Shown: piece after piece, positions 17,681 through 28,420 of the stretch
Layout of the letters: every line of letters begins with the position of its first letter
How positions within the stretch are numbered: the stretch's first letter is position 1
DNA from: Azospirillum picis
Lineage (GTDB): Bacteria > Pseudomonadota > Alphaproteobacteria > Azospirillales > Azospirillaceae
Reading direction: 5' to 3'
Length of the DNA stretch: 64,000 nucleotides
Assembly: GCF_017876115.1 (NCBI RefSeq)
Contig: NZ_JAGINO010000011.1
Coordinates: forward strand, 1-64,000
Program-made: the position numbers and the translations under genes
Notes under the pieces: generated by a model
Told to the model about the DNA's origin: nothing
Database searches by the model: none
What the model saw: only the letters and a program-made list of their open reading frames with translations

Positions 17681-18448
17681 TCAGGAGCGGCCGAGCATGG
17701 ACGACAGTTCGGCGGCCGCCGTCCTGACGGAGACGATGCAGCGTTCGAGAATGTCGTCGGGCAGGCGTGTTGCCGGTGCGCTGATGAGAATGGACGCGTC
17801 CGCGAGCCCATCCGGCCCCAGAATGGGAGCGCTGACGGAGATGAGGTCTCGCGTCACCTCGCCCCGGCTCACGCAATAGCCGTTGGAGCGGATCTCCTCA
17901 AGCTGCGCCTTCAGAACCGTTGCGTCCGTGCTGGTGTTGTCGGTCAGGGCCGGCAGTGGCCGCGACAGGATTTCGCTCCGAAGCAGCGGCGGCGCGAAGG
18001 CCAGCAGCAGCTTGCCCGATCCGGCGTGAAGGGGGCGGCGCCGATTGAGCGTCGTATGGACCCGCAATTCGCGCTGCGGCTCCCAGAACGCGACGCAAAG
18101 GCTTTGGTCCCCTTCCCGGATGCGAAGCTGTGCGGTCTCGTTGAACTCCCTTCCGAGGCGCTCCACGACGGGTTGGCCAAGCTGCACGAGATCTACCTGT
18201 TCCATCGCCGCCCGTCCGATCAGCGCGGCGGCGTAACCGAGCTTGTAGACACGGGTCTGGGGGGTGCAGGTCACGAGCCCCCGCATCTCCAGCGTGCGCA
18301 GCAGCCGCAGGACCCGCGCCTTGCTTTCCCCGCTGCGTCGCGCGACCTCCGACAAGCCCAGGCCCGGCTCCGACGCAATGATGAGCAGCAGGGCCGCCGC
18401 CTTGTCCACCGCGTCGACGAAATAGCGGCTCTCACTGGTCTTGCTCAA
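17681..18448 (-). CDS. IclR family transcriptional regulator
   Basis: A 255-residue regulator. Winged helix at about 10-75 (AVDKAAALLLIIASEPGLGLSEVARRSGESKARVLRLLRTLEMRGLV), linker helix, then the IclR effector domain at about 85-250 (QPVVERLGREFNETAQLRI, TTLNRRRPLHAGSGKLLLAF, GYCVSRGEVTRDLISVSAPIL). Such proteins usually bind small acids. It is divergent from the peptide transporter operon, with a perfect palindromic site and a promoter in between, so it most likely controls that operon and possibly itself. 254 bases between the tRNA and this gene's end contain no gene. Confidence 0.9.
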   Translation of the reverse strand: MSKTSESRYFVDAVDKAAALLLIIASEPGLGLSEVARRSGESKARVLRLLRTLEMRGLVTCTPQTRVYKLGYAAALIGRAAMEQVDLVQLGQPVVERLGREFNETAQLRIREGDQSLCVAFWEPQRELRVHTTLNRRRPLHAGSGKLLLAFAPPLLRSEILSRPLPALTDNTSTDATVLKAQLEEIRSNGYCVSRGEVTRDLISVSAPILGPDGLADASILISAPATRLPDDILERCIVSVRTAAAELSSMLGRS

Positions 18449-18529
18449 TCGATCGGTCCCCGATTTGTCCGGCCGGGTTGCGGCCGAAGGCTTGTCTACC
18501 CCGCAGGCGCAAAAAGCGAAATCTCAAAG

Positions 18530-18550
18530 TTGGTTCACTAGGTGAACCAA
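18530..18550. promoter_or_regulatory. Perfect palindromic operator, probable IclR site
   Basis: Arms TTGGTTCAC (18530-18538) and GTGAACCAA (18542-18550) around TAG. The GGTTCAC/GTGAACC core resembles known IclR-family sites built on GTTC/GAAC halves. It lies 13 bases upstream of the -35 of the transporter promoter and 81 bases from the divergent iclR start. Confidence 0.75.
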
Positions 18551-18563
18551 TGGATCGACTATA

Positions 18564-18591
18564 TTGACACGTGCAAAAATGATCTTATGGT
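18564..18591 (+). promoter_or_regulatory. Promoter of the peptide/glutathione transporter operon
   Basis: Consensus TTGACA at 18564-18569 and TATGGT at 18586-18591, 16-base spacer, about 49 bases before the first gene's ATG. The adjacent upstream palindrome fits activation or repression by the divergent IclR protein. Confidence 0.6.
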
Positions 18592-18639
18592 GATGTCCTG
18601 TCGCCCGTGGGGAGGCGAGGCATAGCCAGAGGACTTGCC

Positions 18640-20235
18640 ATGATGACCTTGGATCGGCGGCAGATGCTGGCCGCAACGCTCGGGGCTTTCGCGACCATGC
18701 CGCTGATCGCGCGACATGGGTCTGCCCAGGACGCCGGAGCGCTTCGCGTGGGTCTCGGCGCACCCAACACCAGCATCGACCCGCATGCGGCCAACAACGT
18801 GCCGAACAACGCGGTCAATGCGCACATCTTCGAATCCCTCGTCGTCAACGATCCGGCCTCCAGGCCCGTGCCGGGACTGGCGGCGTCCTGGCGTCCGATC
18901 GACGACACGCGCTGGGAGTTCAAGCTCCACGACGGCATCACCTTCTCGGACGGCTCGCCCCTGACGCTGGAGGATATTCAGGTTTCCGTGCAGCGCGCGA
19001 CCGACCTGCCGAGCCCGTCCTCCTTCCGCAACTACACGCGCACCATCAAGTCGGTCTCGTCGGGCGGGACGCCCAACACCATCATCATCGAGACCAATGC
19101 TCCCGACCCGATCCTGCCGAACTCGCTGACGCGCCTTCGCATCATCCGCGCGACGTTCAAGGACGCATCGTCCGCCGACTTCAACTCCGGCAAGGCGGCC
19201 ATCGGCACCGGCCCGTATCTTCTCGACAGCTTCACCAACGGCAGCCAGACGCTTCTCAAGCGCAACGACGCCTATTGGGGCGCGAAGGCGCCCTGGGCCA
19301 CCGTCACCCTGCGCGTCCTCACCGATGACGGCGCGCGGGTCGCCGGGCTGCTGGCCGGCGATCTCGACCTCATCGATGCCGTTCCCACCGAAGGCGAACG
19401 CCTGATCAAAGGCAATGACGCTCTACATCTCGTGACCGGCGTTTCCAGCCGTTTCGTCTTCATGGCGATGGACCAGGAGCGCGACGTCACGCCCTTCGCC
19501 ACAGGCCATGACGGCCGCCCGCTGGAGAAGAACCCGTTCAAGGACGAGCGGGTCCGTCGGGCCATCGGCATGGCGATCAACCGCGGCGCCATCGTCGAGC
19601 GCATCATGGGCGGCAATGCGCTGGTCGCCACCCAATTCCTGCCGAAGGGCGGGTTCGGCACGTCGGACGCGATCGCGGGGGCGACCTACGATCCGGCCAA
19701 GGCCAAGGCGCTGCTGGCGGAGGCGGGCTATCCCAACGGCTTCAAGCTGACGCTGCACGGCCCGAACGACCGCTACGTGAACGACGCCAAGGTCATCCAG
19801 GCGGTGGCCCAGATGCTGGCGCGCATCGGCATCGCCTCGACCGTGGAGGTTCTGCCCTGGTCCGTCTATTCGGGCCGGGTGAGCGCTGCCGAATTCAGCT
19901 TCATGCTGGGGGCCTGGGGCGTCAACACCGGCGAGACGTCCAATCCTCTGGTCGCGCTCAGCCTGACCTACGACAAGAAGGCCGGCACCGGGGCGAGCAA
20001 TTACGGCCGCTATTCCAATCCGCGCCTCGACGCGCTGGTCAAGGAGGCCACGAGCACGCTCGACGACGCCAAGCGGGCTTCGCTCCTCGGCCAGGCGAGC
20101 GAGATCGTCTTCAACGGGAATGCTCTGATCCCGCTTCATCACGAGGGGGTCAGTTGGGGCGCCAAGCGGTCGGTCGACTACACCGCGCGCGCCGACCAGT
20201 ACACGATGGCGCTCGCGGCCACGCCGCGCGCCTGA
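18640..20235 (+). CDS. Peptide/glutathione-type ABC transporter substrate-binding protein
   Basis: A 531-residue periplasmic binding protein of the SBP_bac_5 (DppA/GsiB) family. The N-terminus MMTLDRRQMLAATLGAF is a likely Tat signal (RR followed by hydrophobic core, then SAQD). Family markers: NAHIFESLVVNDP, LAASWRPIDDTRWEFKLHDGITFSDGSPLTLEDI, a central INRGAIVERIM and a terminal IPLHHEGVSWGAKRSVDY. Start ATG 18640 follows AGAGGA. First gene of a five-gene operon with ggt, two permeases and a double ATPase. The linked gamma-glutamyltransferase suggests glutathione or gamma-glutamyl peptides as ligand; this is inference. Confidence 0.88.
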   Translation: MMTLDRRQMLAATLGAFATMPLIARHGSAQDAGALRVGLGAPNTSIDPHAANNVPNNAVNAHIFESLVVNDPASRPVPGLAASWRPIDDTRWEFKLHDGITFSDGSPLTLEDIQVSVQRATDLPSPSSFRNYTRTIKSVSSGGTPNTIIIETNAPDPILPNSLTRLRIIRATFKDASSADFNSGKAAIGTGPYLLDSFTNGSQTLLKRNDAYWGAKAPWATVTLRVLTDDGARVAGLLAGDLDLIDAVPTEGERLIKGNDALHLVTGVSSRFVFMAMDQERDVTPFATGHDGRPLEKNPFKDERVRRAIGMAINRGAIVERIMGGNALVATQFLPKGGFGTSDAIAGATYDPAKAKALLAEAGYPNGFKLTLHGPNDRYVNDAKVIQAVAQMLARIGIASTVEVLPWSVYSGRVSAAEFSFMLGAWGVNTGETSNPLVALSLTYDKKAGTGASNYGRYSNPRLDALVKEATSTLDDAKRASLLGQASEIVFNGNALIPLHHEGVSWGAKRSVDYTARADQYTMALAATPRA

Positions 20236-20341
20236 CGCCCGCCCGCCTTCTCCCTTCTCCGCACCTTCACCCCGCGGCGGCCTCCTCGCCGCGGGGCCTG
20301 CCGCGGCGCGGCCCGATGGCAAAGATCCAAGGACAAATCTC

Positions 20342-21961
20342 ATGAAGAACGCGATGATCGTCGCCCCCCAGCCCGAAGCCGTCGAGGCCGGGGCGATGGT
20401 ACTGGAGCGCGGCGGCAACGCCATCGACGCCGCGATCGCCTGCGCCTTCGTGCAAGGGGTCGTGGACCCCCAGATGTGCGGCATCGGCGGCTTCGGCTCG
20501 ATGCAGGTCTACATGCCCTCGCGCGGCGTGCATGAGATCGTGGAGTTTTACGCCAAGGCCTCCCTGTCGGCGCGCGAGGACATGTGGACGTCGAAGCTCG
20601 TCGGCCAGTCGCGCGACGGCTTCGCCTATCTTCTCGACGGCAACATCAACGAGATCGGCTACCTCGCCGCCTGCACGCCGGGCAGCGTCAAGGGCTATGA
20701 CCACGTCCTCGGCCGCTTCGGCACCATGGACTGGAGCGACGTCATCGCGCCGGCGCTCGACCAGGCCCGGCGGGGGTTCATGGTGCGGCCGCATGTTCAC
20801 TGGTACTGGTCGCTGGACCAGAAGAGCTCGGGCCAGGTTAACACGGTCGACAAGCTGCGGTACAGCCGCACGGGCCGGGAGATCTATTTCCGGCCCGACG
20901 GCAGCCTGAAGCGGCCGGGCGACATCGTCACCAATCCCGATCTCGCCAACACGCTGGAACGCCTGATGCGCGGCGGCGCCGATCTCTTCTACACCGGCGA
21001 GATCGCCGAGGAGATCGCCGACGACATGGCGCGCAACGGCGGCCTGATCTCGCGCGAGGATCTGGCCGGCTACTCCCTGTCGTCCGCCGAGCCGCTGCGG
21101 GGGGACTACCGGGGATACCGGATCGCCACCAGCCCGCCGCCGGGAAGCGGCATGTCGATGCTTCAGCTCCTGAACATCCTGGAGAACTTCGACATCGCCG
21201 GCATGGGGCATGGCTCGACCGAGCATGTGCGCCATCTCGCCGAGGCGATGAAGCGCATGACGATCGACAAGGACCGCTACATGGGCGACCCCGCCTATGT
21301 CGAGGTGCCGGTCGAGCGCCTCACGTCCAAGGCCTACGCTCGCGACTTGGCCGACTCCATCCGGGCCGGCGAGCGGGCGAGCGTCACCCGCCTCGACAAG
21401 TCCTCGCGCGACACGACCCATGTCTCGGTGATCGACGCTCACGGCAATGCCGTGGCGCTGACCCATTCGCTCGGCAGTCCCTCGGGCGCGATCAGCGACG
21501 GCCTCGGCTTCATGTACAACGGGCTGATGAGCCGTTTCGACCCGCGTCCCGGCCGCGCCGGCTCCATAGCGCCCGGCAAGCGCCGGCCGAGTTCGGCCGC
21601 GCCCACGATCGTGTTCAAGGGTGAGGAGCCCTTCATCGTCATCGGAGCGCCGGGCGGCAGCTACATCGCCCCGGCCGTGGCGCAGGGCATCATGAACGTG
21701 ATCGACTTCGACATGTCGATGCTGGAAGCCGTCAGCGCGCCGCGCGTCGTCGCCGTTTCCAACGTGATCGACGTGTCGAACCGCATCACCCGACGCGTCA
21801 CCGACGCGTTGGCGGCCGACGGCTACGACGTGAAGCGGTCCTGGCAGAGCTATCCGTTCGCCGCCCTTCACGGCATCCGCATCGACGAGGGGCGCTGCAC
21901 CGGCGGGGCGGACCCCCAGCGCGACGGCATGGCCCTGTCCGTTCCCGCGCCGGTGGCGTGA
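20342..21961 (+). CDS. Gamma-glutamyltransferase family protein
   Basis: A 539-residue Ntn-hydrolase of the GGT family, which cleaves gamma-glutamyl amide bonds (glutathione and conjugates). The self-processing nucleophile is Thr358 in SSRDTTHVSVIDAHGNAVALT; the substrate-binding GSPSGAISDGLGFMYNG and GAPGGSYIAPAVAQ glycine motifs are present, as is the N-terminal GGNAIDAAIACAFVQGVVDPQMCGIGG. No signal peptide is seen, unlike classical periplasmic GGT, so it probably acts in the cytoplasm on imported substrate. It sits between the binding protein and the permeases, in the position analogous to iaaA in the E. coli gsi operon, also an Ntn-hydrolase. It could instead act on other gamma-glutamyl or amide compounds. 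Confidence 0.88.
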   Translation: MKNAMIVAPQPEAVEAGAMVLERGGNAIDAAIACAFVQGVVDPQMCGIGGFGSMQVYMPSRGVHEIVEFYAKASLSAREDMWTSKLVGQSRDGFAYLLDGNINEIGYLAACTPGSVKGYDHVLGRFGTMDWSDVIAPALDQARRGFMVRPHVHWYWSLDQKSSGQVNTVDKLRYSRTGREIYFRPDGSLKRPGDIVTNPDLANTLERLMRGGADLFYTGEIAEEIADDMARNGGLISREDLAGYSLSSAEPLRGDYRGYRIATSPPPGSGMSMLQLLNILENFDIAGMGHGSTEHVRHLAEAMKRMTIDKDRYMGDPAYVEVPVERLTSKAYARDLADSIRAGERASVTRLDKSSRDTTHVSVIDAHGNAVALTHSLGSPSGAISDGLGFMYNGLMSRFDPRPGRAGSIAPGKRRPSSAAPTIVFKGEEPFIVIGAPGGSYIAPAVAQGIMNVIDFDMSMLEAVSAPRVVAVSNVIDVSNRITRRVTDALAADGYDVKRSWQSYPFAALHGIRIDEGRCTGGADPQRDGMALSVPAPVA

Positions 21962-22031
21962 TCGCAGACACAGGGCCGGCGCCCCCCGCCCGCATCTCCC
22001 CTGCCTCATTGTCCCCGTTGGGAGGCCTTCG

Positions 22032-23015
22032 ATGATCCTGTGGCTCTTGAAACGGCTCCTTCAAGCCGTTCTGGTGATGGTCGCGATGTCGATCATCGTG
22101 TTCGTCGGCCTCAACGTGATCGGCAACCCGGTCGACATCCTCATCTCGCCCGACGCCGACCAGGCGGAGCGGCTGCGCGTGATCGCCGAACTCGGCCTCG
22201 ACCAACCTCTGGTCTGGCAATATGTCGGGTTCCTCAAGGCGGCGCTGCACGGCGACCTCGGCAACAGCTACGTCTTCAACCAGCCGGCGCTTCAGGTCAT
22301 CCTCCAGCGGATGCCCGCCACGCTGGAGCTTGCGGTGATCGCGGTCGGCTTCGCCGCGCTCGTCGGCCTGCCGCTCGGCCTCTATGCCGGCCTGCGCTCG
22401 GAATCCTGGCTCGCCAAGTTTCTGATGGCGGGCAGCATCCTCGGCTTCTCCTTGCCCACCTTCTGGATCGGCCTCATGCTGATCATGGTGTTCGCGGTGC
22501 AGCTCGGCTGGCTGCCGTCGGGCGGGCGAGGCGAAACGGCCTCGCTCTTCGGCCTGCAATGGTCGTTCCTGACGGCGGACGGCTGGCGTCACCTCCTGCT
22601 TCCCGCCCTCAACCTCTCGCTCTTCAAGATGGCGCTCATCATGCGCCTGACGCGGGCGGGCGTGCGCGAGGTCCTGCCGCAGGACTACATCCGCTACGCC
22701 CGGGCGCGCGGGCTCACCGAGCGGCGCGTCATCAGCCTGCATGTCCTCAAGAACATCATGATCCCGGTCGTCACCGTGATCGGCATCGAATTCGGCTCGG
22801 TGATCGCCTTCTCGGTGGTGACCGAGACGATCTTCGCCTGGCCCGGCATGGGCAAGCTCATCATCGACAGCATCAACGTCCTCGATCGGCCGATCATCGT
22901 CGCCTACCTCCTGCTGATCGTGGTCGTGTTCGTCTGGATCAATTTCGCGGTCGACGTGGTCTACACGCTCCTCGATCCGCGCGTTCGCCTCGGCGAGAAG
23001 GGAAGCGCCCGATGA
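22032..23015 (+). CDS. ABC transporter permease (DppB/GsiC type)
   Basis: A 327-residue inner-membrane permease with six hydrophobic segments: the first at about 9-30 (LLQAVLVMVAMSIIVFVGLNV), then the family motif DQPLVWQYVGFLKAALHGDLG, and the ATPase-contacting EAA loop EVLPQDYIRYARARGLTERRV. The FAWPGMGKLIIDSI signature is typical of peptide/nickel permease subunit B. It overlaps the next gene by four bases (ATGA), indicating translational coupling. Leucine is often encoded by CTC in this operon, unlike the CTG-dominated flanking core genes, a hint of acquisition from elsewhere. Confidence 0.93.
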   Translation: MILWLLKRLLQAVLVMVAMSIIVFVGLNVIGNPVDILISPDADQAERLRVIAELGLDQPLVWQYVGFLKAALHGDLGNSYVFNQPALQVILQRMPATLELAVIAVGFAALVGLPLGLYAGLRSESWLAKFLMAGSILGFSLPTFWIGLMLIMVFAVQLGWLPSGGRGETASLFGLQWSFLTADGWRHLLLPALNLSLFKMALIMRLTRAGVREVLPQDYIRYARARGLTERRVISLHVLKNIMIPVVTVIGIEFGSVIAFSVVTETIFAWPGMGKLIIDSINVLDRPIIVAYLLLIVVVFVWINFAVDVVYTLLDPRVRLGEKGSAR

Positions 23016-23943
23016 CCCAGGTTCCGGACCAGACGCCGATACCGGCCGCCGGCCCGGTGGGAGGCGCGACGCGCGGACCCTGGGCAAGGGTCGCCCGCGA
23101 CTTCGCCCGCTCCCCTCTCGCCATGACGGCCCTTGTCGTGCTCGCCCTCGTGGTGCTGGCCGCCGTCTTCGCGCCGCTCCTGACGCCGCAGAACCCCTAC
23201 GACCTCATGCAGCTCGACATCATGGACGGGATGCTGGAGCCGGGTTCCCCGTCGGCGGCCGGGGGCTACACCTATCTCCTGGGCACCGACGACCAGGGGC
23301 GCGACCTCTTCTCGGCCATCCTCTACGGCTTGCGCATCTCTCTCAGCGTCGGCGTCGTGGCGGCCCTGGTGGCGGCCCTCGTGGGAGCCTCGCTCGGACT
23401 CTTCGCCGCCTATGTCGGCGGGCGGACCGAGACGGCGATCATGCGCCTCGTCGATCTCCAGCTCTCCTTCCCCTCGATCCTCGTGGCGCTGATGATCCTC
23501 GCCTTCCTCGGCAAGGGCGTCCAGAACGTGGTGCTCGCGCTCATCATCGTGGAATGGGCCAGCTATGCGCGCACGGCCCGCGGCACCGCTCTGGTGGAGA
23601 GCCGGCGCGAATACATCCAGGCGGCGGACTGCCTCGGCGTTCCCATGAGCCGGATCATCTTCCGACACCTCCTGCCCAACTGCCTGCCGCCGCTGATCGT
23701 CATGGCCACGATCCAGGTGGCGCGCGCGATCTCGCTCGAAGCGACCCTGTCGTTCCTGGGCTTGGGCGTTCCCGTCACCGAGCCGAGCCTCGGGCTCCTG
23801 ATCTCCAACGGCTACCAGTACCTTCTGTCCGGCCAGTACTGGCTGTCCTTCTATCCCGGCATCGCCCTCCTCGTGACCATCGTCGCGATCAACCTCGTGG
23901 GCGACCAGTTCCGCGACGTGTTCAATCCGAAAGGCCGTGGCTG

Positions 23944-23944
<1 letters not shown>
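23012..23944 (+). CDS. ABC transporter permease (DppC/GsiD type)
   Basis: A 310-residue second permease subunit. N-terminal segment LAMTALVVLALVVLAAVFAPLL followed by the OppC-type N-terminal loop, GTDDQGRDLFSAILYGLRISLSVGVVAA, and the EAA motif ALVESRREYIQAADCLGVPMSRIIFRHLLPN. C-terminal SLEATLSFLGLGVPVTEPSLGLLI is the family signature. Start ATG 23012 overlaps the previous stop, and its own stop overlaps the ATPase ATG by one base. It would form the heterodimeric channel with the 22.0-kb permease. Confidence 0.93.
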
Positions 23945-25782
<1,838 letters not shown>

Positions 25783-25877
25783 CCGGTCGGCCATGGGGAA
25801 ACCGCGGGGCAACCGCTCGGCGTCTGGCTCCGTCGGTGCGCACGTCTTTCAAGGGCCGGCGTTGCCCGAACCGTGGC

Positions 25878-26615
25878 TCACCTGCCCGGGTGTCCCACGG
25901 GAAGCTCCAGATCCTCCCGTACCGCGCCGGCTCCCGTGCCCAGGCCGATACCGAGCCGCCCCGCTGCGCCGGAAATATGGTCGGACATGGCCTGTGCGGC
26001 GCGGCCGCCATCACGCATCCGCAAGGCTTCCAGGATCCGCTCGTGTTCATCCAGGGTCTCCCAGATGCGGTCCTCCCGCGCGAAGGGCAGCCTCTGGATC
26101 TCGGCGACCACCGCATCGACGGTGCGGAACAGGTCCGTGAACATCCGGTTGCCGCACCCCTCGACGATCAGCCGGTGGAATGTGCTGTCCTCGACCCCTG
26201 CCTGGGCGAGGTCATGCGCCTCGAACGCCGCGCGCATCCGGACGAGCGTGCTGGCGAGCGCCCCCAGGCCGGCAGCCGGCAAGGAGGCGGCGGCCAACTG
26301 CGCGGCCTGGGGTTCCAGCGCCAGGCGCGCCTCATAGACCTCCCGTGGTGAATAGAGGTCGGCGAACCGCCAGGTGGCGACCGGGTCCGGCGGCTTGCCG
26401 TCGGTGAGAAAGACTCCGCGCCCGACCTCGATCCGGATCAGGCCCAGGGTTTCAAGCGCCGACAGCGCCTCGCGCAGCGATGCGCGGCTGATGCTCAGCC
26501 TTTCCGCAAGTTCGCGCTGGGGCGGAAGCTGGTCGCCCGGGCGCAGCCCCTGCTCGTCGATGATCTGGCGGATCCTCGCGACCGCCGCCTGCGGCACCAA
26601 CAGCCGTCCACGCAT
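25878..26615 (-). CDS. GntR/FadR family transcriptional regulator
   Basis: A 245-residue regulator. Winged helix at about 8-75 (AAVARIRQIIDEQGLRPGDQLPPQRELAERLSISRASLREALSALETLGLIRIEVGRGVFLTDG) and a helical FCD ligand domain at about 95-235, with the metal-binding pattern Asp...His (DSTFHRLIVEGCGN) and DEHERILEALRMRDG...MSDHI. The start at 26615 is chosen because the extension upstream is Arg-rich and would swallow the intergenic region. It is divergent from the ureide operon and has candidate operators over that operon's start site. It is convergent with the peptide transporter operon. Confidence 0.9.
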   Translation of the reverse strand: MRGRLLVPQAAVARIRQIIDEQGLRPGDQLPPQRELAERLSISRASLREALSALETLGLIRIEVGRGVFLTDGKPPDPVATWRFADLYSPREVYEARLALEPQAAQLAAASLPAAGLGALASTLVRMRAAFEAHDLAQAGVEDSTFHRLIVEGCGNRMFTDLFRTVDAVVAEIQRLPFAREDRIWETLDEHERILEALRMRDGGRAAQAMSDHISGAAGRLGIGLGTGAGAVREDLELPVGHPGR

Positions 26616-26668
26616 CCTGCCGATCCCTGTCTGTCGTTGCTCATGCCGCGGGTACCCGACGCGACGCC

Positions 26669-26697
26669 TTGACAATAGCCCGGAAAGGCGGTGCAAT
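26669..26697 (+). promoter_or_regulatory. Promoter of the ureide transport/catabolism operon
   Basis: Consensus TTGACA at 26669-26674 and TGCAAT at 26692-26697 with a 17-base spacer. Transcription would begin near 26704, inside the candidate GntR operator. Confidence 0.55.
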
Positions 26698-26702
26698 CCA
26701 AC

Positions 26703-26731
26703 TGGTCAGACCGGTACGACCCATCAGACCA
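26703..26731. promoter_or_regulatory. Candidate GntR operator pair
   Basis: TCAGACC occurs twice, at 26706-26712 and 26724-26730, and the outer ends form TGGTC and GACCA. The first copy, TGGTCAGACC, fits the FadR-type pattern TNGTNNNACNA except for the last base. Position over the predicted start site suggests repression by the divergent GntR protein. Confidence 0.5.
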
Positions 26732-26806
26732 AATAACAACATCACCGGTCGGCAGGGATTCGCGTCAGGCTTTCTTCCATTCATGCAGGGAGACGCAGGT
26801 ACAGCC

Positions 26807-27604
26807 ATGCGCAGACAGATTCTCAAGCTCGCCCTCCTGGCGGCGGTGACGGCCACCGTCTGGGGCGCCGCACCGGCCCGTGCCGCCGACCTTGCCGTCG
26901 GCGCCAACATCGGCAACGTCCCGTGGGAGTTCCAGGACGCCTCCGGCACGTTCGTCGGATTCGAGATCGATGTGGTCAACGAGGCGGCCAAGCGCCTCGG
27001 CAAGACGGTGGAGATCGTCAACATCCCCTTCAACGGCCTGTTCTCAGCCGTTCAGTCGGGGCGGATCGCCATGGCGATCTCGTCGATCACCATCACCGAC
27101 AAGCGTCTGGAATCCGTATCCTTCGCCCAGCCCTATTATGACAGCGACCAGTCCCTGACCGTGCGGGCGAACACGCCGTACAAGTCCGTCGAGGACCTGA
27201 AGGGCAAGTCGCTGGGGGTCGATACCGGTTCCACCGGCGACATGTGGGCCACCCAGAACCAAGCCAAATACGGCTTCGGCGACATCCGCCGCTTCGAGGG
27301 GCTGCAGCCGGCCATGCTCGACCTCGGGGCCGGCCGCCTGGACGGCTACATCAGCGACATTCCGGCCCTGCTCTATTACACCAAGGACAAGCCGCAGTTC
27401 AAAGTCGCCCAGCGCATCCCGACCGGCGAACGCTATTCGGTGATGCTCGCCAAGGACAGTCCGCTGTTGCCGTCCGTCAACGAGCAGATCACCGCGATGA
27501 AGAAGGACGGCACGCTGGCCGCGCTGCACGAGAAGTGGTTCGGCGTGAAGCCCGAAGCCGACGGCAGCACCGTCAAGGTCCTCGACATTCCGAAGAAGTC
27601 CTGA
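26807..27604 (+). CDS. Amino-acid-type ABC transporter substrate-binding protein
   Basis: A 265-residue periplasmic protein of the SBP_bac_3 family. Signal peptide MRRQILKLALLAAVTATVWGAAPARA, then ADLAVGANIGNVPWEFQDASGTFVGFEIDVVNEAAKRLGKTVEIV, SGRIAMAISSITITDKRLESVSFAQPYYDSDQSL and GKSLGVDTGSTGDMWA, all standard for polar amino-acid importers. It heads a six-gene run with permease, ATPase, AllA, aminotransferase and hydantoinase, so the ligand is probably a ureido or amino compound processed by those enzymes rather than an ordinary amino acid. This last point is inference. Confidence 0.92.
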   Translation: MRRQILKLALLAAVTATVWGAAPARAADLAVGANIGNVPWEFQDASGTFVGFEIDVVNEAAKRLGKTVEIVNIPFNGLFSAVQSGRIAMAISSITITDKRLESVSFAQPYYDSDQSLTVRANTPYKSVEDLKGKSLGVDTGSTGDMWATQNQAKYGFGDIRRFEGLQPAMLDLGAGRLDGYISDIPALLYYTKDKPQFKVAQRIPTGERYSVMLAKDSPLLPSVNEQITAMKKDGTLAALHEKWFGVKPEADGSTVKVLDIPKKS

Positions 27605-27729
27605 GCGCGGTTCGTCTCCCCGCCAATGGACCTCCATGGCCGGGCACGCGGCGCCTGCGCCGCGCCTGCCCGGCCGTTGCCTCCCGGCTATCTCATCCCG
27701 GCCGCGTCCTTCCGGCCCGGACCCAGCCC

Positions 27730-28419
27730 ATGCCTGGACATTCCCTCATGGATTTGATCGACACCTTCTTCAATGGAAGGGTGCTGTGGGAGTCGCTGCC
27801 GCTCCTGTTGATGGGGCTGGGGACGACGCTCACGCTGGGCATTCTCAGCATCGTGCTCGGCCTGGTCGGCGGCCTGGTCCTGGCCCTTCTGCGGCTTTAC
27901 GGCCCGCCGGCCCTGAGCGGGCTGTGGGTGCTCTACATCGACCTGTTCCGCGCCATTCCCATCCTGGTGCTCCTGGTCATCGTCTATTACGCCTTGCCTT
28001 TCGTCGGGCTGCGGCTTTCCCCCTTCGCGTCGGCCACCACCGCCCTGTCGCTGGTCAGCGCGGCCTACAGCGCCGAGATCCTGCGGGCCGGCATCCAGGC
28101 GATCCCCCGCGGCCAGTTCGAGGCCAGCCAGGCGCTGGGCCTGTCCTATTGGAGCATGATGGGGGACATCGTCCTGCCCCAGGCCGTCCGCATCGTCATT
28201 CCGCCGATGACCAGCAACTGCATCAATGTGATGAAGGACACGGCACTCGCCTCCGTCGTCGCGATGCCGGACCTGCTGAAGCAGGCCACCCAGGCCCAGG
28301 CCCTGGCGGCGAACCCGACGCCGCTGATCGGTGCGGCCGCGATGTATGTGCTGCTGCTCCTGCCGATGGTCCGCGCCGTGGGGACGCTGGAAAAACACTT
28401 TGCCAGGGAGCGCCGCTGA
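27730..28419 (+). CDS. Amino-acid-type ABC transporter permease
   Basis: A 229-residue inner-membrane permease of the HisM/GlnP family. Hydrophobic segments include [33 protein letters not shown] and [19 protein letters not shown]; the ATPase-contact loop is [27 protein letters not shown] second ATG at 27748 is possible. Only one permease is encoded, so it would act as a homodimer. It is followed one base later by the ATPase start. Confidence 0.92.
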   Translation: MPGHSLMDLIDTFFNGRVLWESLPLLLMGLGTTLTLGILSIVLGLVGGLVLALLRLYGPPALSGLWVLYIDLFRAIPILVLLVIVYYALPFVGLRLSPFASATTALSLVSAAYSAEILRAGIQAIPRGQFEASQALGLSYWSMMGDIVLPQAVRIVIPPMTSNCINVMKDTALASVVAMPDLLKQATQAQALAANPTPLIGAAAMYVLLLLPMVRAVGTLEKHFARERR

Positions 28420-28420
28420 C

